Positions 4,707 through 6,248 of a stretch of 6,248 bases of DNA are shown here, in pieces. Location of the stretch: positions 1 to 6,248 of the forward strand of contig JACRKK010000019.1 of NCBI GenBank assembly GCA_016219795.1, read 5' to 3'. The stretch is from Candidatus Woesearchaeota archaeon. Lineage in GTDB: Archaea > Nanobdellota > Nanobdellia > Woesearchaeales > JACRKL01. Each line of letters begins with the position of its first letter. Within the stretch, counting starts at the first letter, position 1. The notes under the pieces are model-generated. The model was not told the origin of the DNA and searched no databases. It saw only the letters and a list, made by a program, of their open reading frames with translations. Made by a program: the position numbers and the translations under genes.

Positions 4707-6023
4707 TCAAACCACCTCCTGTTGGTTTCCTATTTTGATAACGCCATTATTCTGAAGAAAATGAAGTAATCCGTTTAACTCATTTTTTTTGAGAGCAAGT
4801 GCTATTGCAACATCCCAGGGTAGAACATTTGGATCTTTCGCCAGTGCAGTTATGACCTCAACGTCAGCACTACTTACGGTGGTAGTCTTTCCATAGGCGT
4901 GCATCTCCCATCCATCCCCTTGAGGGGTAAAATCGGTGTTGGAATCAAAACTAACAGGGTAATGCAATAGTTTCAGCTGGGCAACCCGCGGAAGAAGTCG
5001 TGCATTTGTAACAGGATGAGATGGATCAATGTAGGGGTGCGATAGTCCAAGCCGGACTAAGGTATCATCTTCTATAGGACAACCACTCCTACAGGCTTCC
5101 CATACAGTACAATCCAGACAATCGTCTGGTCTGGCGCCGTCAAAAACCGGTAAAGCCAATCCCCTTTCCAGAAGCATATCGATGTTATCTAAAAGGACAT
5201 TTCCCAGGATAGCAGGAATCGAACTGCATATCTTAAAAAAGCCATTGGCATTGACAGTAATATCTCCATCCCCAGGTTCAACAACGCAACTCCTTGCAGT
5301 AAACCTTCTATATCTTTCAGTTGGAGGGAACATACAATAAGGAGTAGGTCTTAATGTGTCAAATGTAAATCCCGCAGTTTCGCTCAGATCCAGCACTTGG
5401 TCAAACAATGCAAGAACCTTATCTTTAGGAACCAGTAACGGTACCTGTTCAGTGGTAGTGGGAGTAACAGGTGTAATGGAAATAGAGCGCACACCCTTGT
5501 CGTAGAAAAGGAATTTTACCGTTGCATAAGTGCCCTCTAAATTTTCTGTAGTAAGTGGAATGTTCACACTCAGCGGAATTCCCGCACTACTCATATTCTG
5601 TATCCCTTCCACCACCCGATCATAAGTCCTAGCACGTGCAATGTGATTGAACAAATCACGCTCATGAGAATAGAAACTGGTAAGAAGTGATGGTAATCCT
5701 AAGTTAGCTAATCTCTGGGCATCTTCTTGGGTGCAGAGTGAAAGATTTGAAGTGACAGAAGCGGTCCTGTGCATGTCTTTTACCGTTTCTATTCCACAAT
5801 ACAATAAATCTCGCCGTGTAAATGGTTCTCCTCCTGTAAAAATAAATTTTTCTATACCGTATGCTACTAACTTTGCAATTACGGCATTGAGCGTCTGCGC
5901 AGTTGCATCTTTGAGTCCAGACTCACCAGGAAGTACGATTCCTGAGCGTGCGGGATTGTAACAGAAACCGCATTGATGAGTACAGTTCATAGTGAGTTCA
6001 ATCTTTGCAGTTGTAGCATACAT
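4707..6023 (-). CDS. radical SAM/SPASM peptide maturase with C-terminal RRE-like domain
   Basis: This encodes a 438-residue enzyme. The radical SAM core (about 1-225) has the CxxxCxxC iron-sulfur motif at Cys14, Cys18 and Cys21 (NCTHQCGFCYNP) and the SAM-binding FTGGEPF at 62-68. A SPASM domain follows: Cys246, 14 residues, Gly261, four residues, Cys266, then CLDCTVWEACRSGC with Cys302, 305, 311 and 315, exactly the CX2CX5CX3C spacing. The usual last SPASM cysteine after this is absent; Cys230 (PTPYC) may supply a ligand. Residues about 355-438 form a separate domain (GWEMHAYGKTTTVSSADVEVITAL, then helices and FLQNNGVIKIG) that resembles a PqqD-like winged helix used to bind precursor leaders; this is pattern judgement. 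SPASM enzymes such as AlbA, thioether synthases and PqqE modify peptides using auxiliary clusters. With the adjoining Cys-rich peptide, the likely role is its maturation. The ATG has GAGGGGGG ten bases upstream. Confidence 0.9.
   Translation of the reverse strand: MYATTAKIELTMNCTHQCGFCYNPARSGIVLPGESGLKDATAQTLNAVIAKLVAYGIEKFIFTGGEPFTRRDLLYCGIETVKDMHRTASVTSNLSLCTQEDAQRLANLGLPSLLTSFYSHERDLFNHIARARTYDRVVEGIQNMSSAGIPLSVNIPLTTENLEGTYATVKFLFYDKGVRSISITPVTPTTTEQVPLLVPKDKVLALFDQVLDLSETAGFTFDTLRPTPYCMFPPTERYRRFTARSCVVEPGDGDITVNANGFFKICSSIPAILGNVLLDNIDMLLERGLALPVFDGARPDDCLDCTVWEACRSGCPIEDDTLVRLGLSHPYIDPSHPVTNARLLPRVAQLKLLHYPVSFDSNTDFTPQGDGWEMHAYGKTTTVSSADVEVITALAKDPNVLPWDVAIALALKKNELNGLLHFLQNNGVIKIGNQQEVV
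4713..4720 (-). promoter_or_regulatory. strong Shine-Dalgarno site for the Cys-rich peptide
   Basis: AGGAGGTG lies six bases before the ATG at 4706, inside the last codons (Gln-Glu-Val-Val) of the radical SAM gene. It is the best ribosome binding site in the window. It fixes the peptide start and suggests that far more peptide than enzyme is made from the shared message, as expected for a substrate and its maturase. Confidence 0.85.
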
Positions 6024-6055
6024 TCCAAAACTACCCCCCTCATGGTAATGCTTAT

Positions 6056-6071
6056 CTCTCGTTTTAGAGAG
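6056..6071 (-). other. small hairpin in the leader of the radical SAM operon
   Basis: CTCTC (6056-6060) and GAGAG (6067-6071) can pair around a six-base loop. The hairpin would sit at the 5' end of the predicted leader (about 6073 to 6024), well before the ribosome binding site. The stem is only five base pairs, so a role in mRNA stability or regulation is possible but weakly supported. Confidence 0.25.
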
Positions 6072-6072
6072 T

Positions 6073-6096
6073 ATTATAGGGGTAATCCCCTATAAT
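6073..6096. promoter_or_regulatory. palindromic operator of the peptide-maturation operon
   Basis: Perfect ten-base arms, ATTATAGGGG (6073-6082) and CCCCTATAAT (6087-6096), flank the spacer TAAT. The element fills the space between the TATA box (6096-6103) and the predicted minus-strand transcription start near 6073. A dimeric regulator bound here would block initiation, so repression is the likely mode. The regulator gene is not in the window. The palindrome could also act as an RNA hairpin in transcripts arriving from the transposase side. Confidence 0.55.
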
Positions 6097-6103
6097 TTAT
6101 AAA
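6096..6103 (-). promoter_or_regulatory. TATA box for the radical SAM/peptide operon
   Basis: TTTATAAA reads the same on both strands. In the minus direction it would place transcription start about 26 bases on, near 6073, giving a leader of about 50 bases that contains the ribosome binding site at 6034-6041. Because the box is symmetric it might also fire to the right, but no gene on the plus strand is convincing there. Confidence 0.45.
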
Positions 6104-6248
6104 TGTTATCGGTAGTGTCTTATTAAAGATACTTTAATTTTGTATGAAGAAAATTTCCCCATGTCCAGACCTTGGTTGCTTGTCCTTCGATTATTGCTGG
6201 TGTCAGTTTTTCGTTGATAGGTTTCATGAAATTCCAGTAGAATTGGAA
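6104..6248 (-). mobile_element. right end of an insertion sequence (partial)
   Basis: The C-terminal end of a DDE transposase occupies 6123-6248, so an insertion sequence or its remnant enters from the right edge. Its end lies between the transposase stop at 6123 and the operon promoter. TGTTATCGGTAGTGTC beginning at 6104 is my best guess at the terminal repeat because it starts with TG and immediately follows the A/T-rich TATA box. The matching end is outside the window, so neither the repeat nor a target duplication can be confirmed. Confidence 0.35.
6123..6248 (-). CDS. DDE transposase, C-terminal fragment (cut by window edge)
   Basis: This minus-strand frame is open from the right edge to TAA at 6123-6125 and encodes 41 residues. 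It begins FQFYWNFMKPINEKLTPAII and ends EGQATKVWTWGNFLHTKLKYL. The 'NF..P....LTPA...G....VWTW..FL' pattern matches the end of rve-type DDE transposases of the IS481/IS3/IS6-like group, where NFxRPH-like residues, a TPAxxAG motif and a tryptophan-rich tail close the catalytic domain. In intact members it catalyses cut-and-paste or copy-out transposition of its own element. The catalytic DDE residues would lie to the right of the window, so I cannot tell whether the gene is intact. It points toward the radical SAM operon, about 100 bases upstream of that gene. Confidence 0.75.
   Translation of the reverse strand, partial: FQFYWNFMKPINEKLTPAIIEGQATKVWTWGNFLHTKLKYL

Noticed and set aside
6144..6248. 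Plus-strand frame from ATG 6144 to the right edge (MKKISPCPDLG...)
   Set aside because: It is Cys- and Trp-containing and tempting as another small peptide, but it is antisense to a good transposase C-terminus, which has recognisable motifs.

Overview
The window looks like a piece of an archaeal genome, possibly from a small-genome (DPANN-type) lineage, though lineage cannot be fixed from this sequence alone. The main argument is promoter architecture. Four genes (conserved Cys protein, Tat-signal protein, antitoxin, NAD(P)HX repair enzyme) have a TATA-like box centred about 26-28 bases upstream of the start codon, as expected for leaderless archaeal transcripts. Other genes (small membrane protein, MazF-like toxin, radical SAM enzyme, Cys-rich peptide) have Shine-Dalgarno sites. 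The gene content is accessory: a toxin-antitoxin pair, a transposase remnant, unknown exported proteins and a probable peptide-modification locus.

Layout, left to right. Bases 3-74 look like the tail of an upstream gene. A small N-terminally anchored protein follows (150-482, +). Next is a divergent pair sharing a 91-base intergenic region: a small membrane-anchored Cys protein of a conserved but uncharacterised type (491-895, -) and an unrecognised 407-residue protein with a Tat-like signal (987-2210, +). Two adjacent inverted-repeat structures fill 2212-2378. A compact AbrB/MazE-type antitoxin and MazF/PemK-type toxin operon follows (2420-2978, +), with a palindromic operator between TATA box and start. 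It meets, tail to tail with a 9-base overlap, a bifunctional NAD(P)H-hydrate epimerase/dehydratase (2970-4415, -).

The most interesting part is 4464-6023 on the minus strand. A radical SAM/SPASM protein with a small C-terminal domain that resembles a PqqD/RRE-type winged helix is followed, with no spacer, by an 80-codon gene. The C-terminal half of that peptide carries seven cysteines within 18 residues in a CxCxCxCxxCxC ladder. A near-perfect ribosome binding site for the peptide is buried in the last codons of the enzyme gene. The arrangement fits an undescribed RiPP (ribosomally made, post-translationally modified peptide) system: a precursor with a roughly 48-residue leader and Cys-rich core, and a maturase that could dock the leader through its own C-terminal domain. 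Its promoter carries a perfect 10+10-base palindrome between a TATA box and the predicted transcription start. Just upstream is the C-terminal end of a DDE transposase (6123-6248, -), cut by the window edge, so the locus lies next to a mobile element. No peptidase or exporter for the peptide is visible here; either could lie outside the window.
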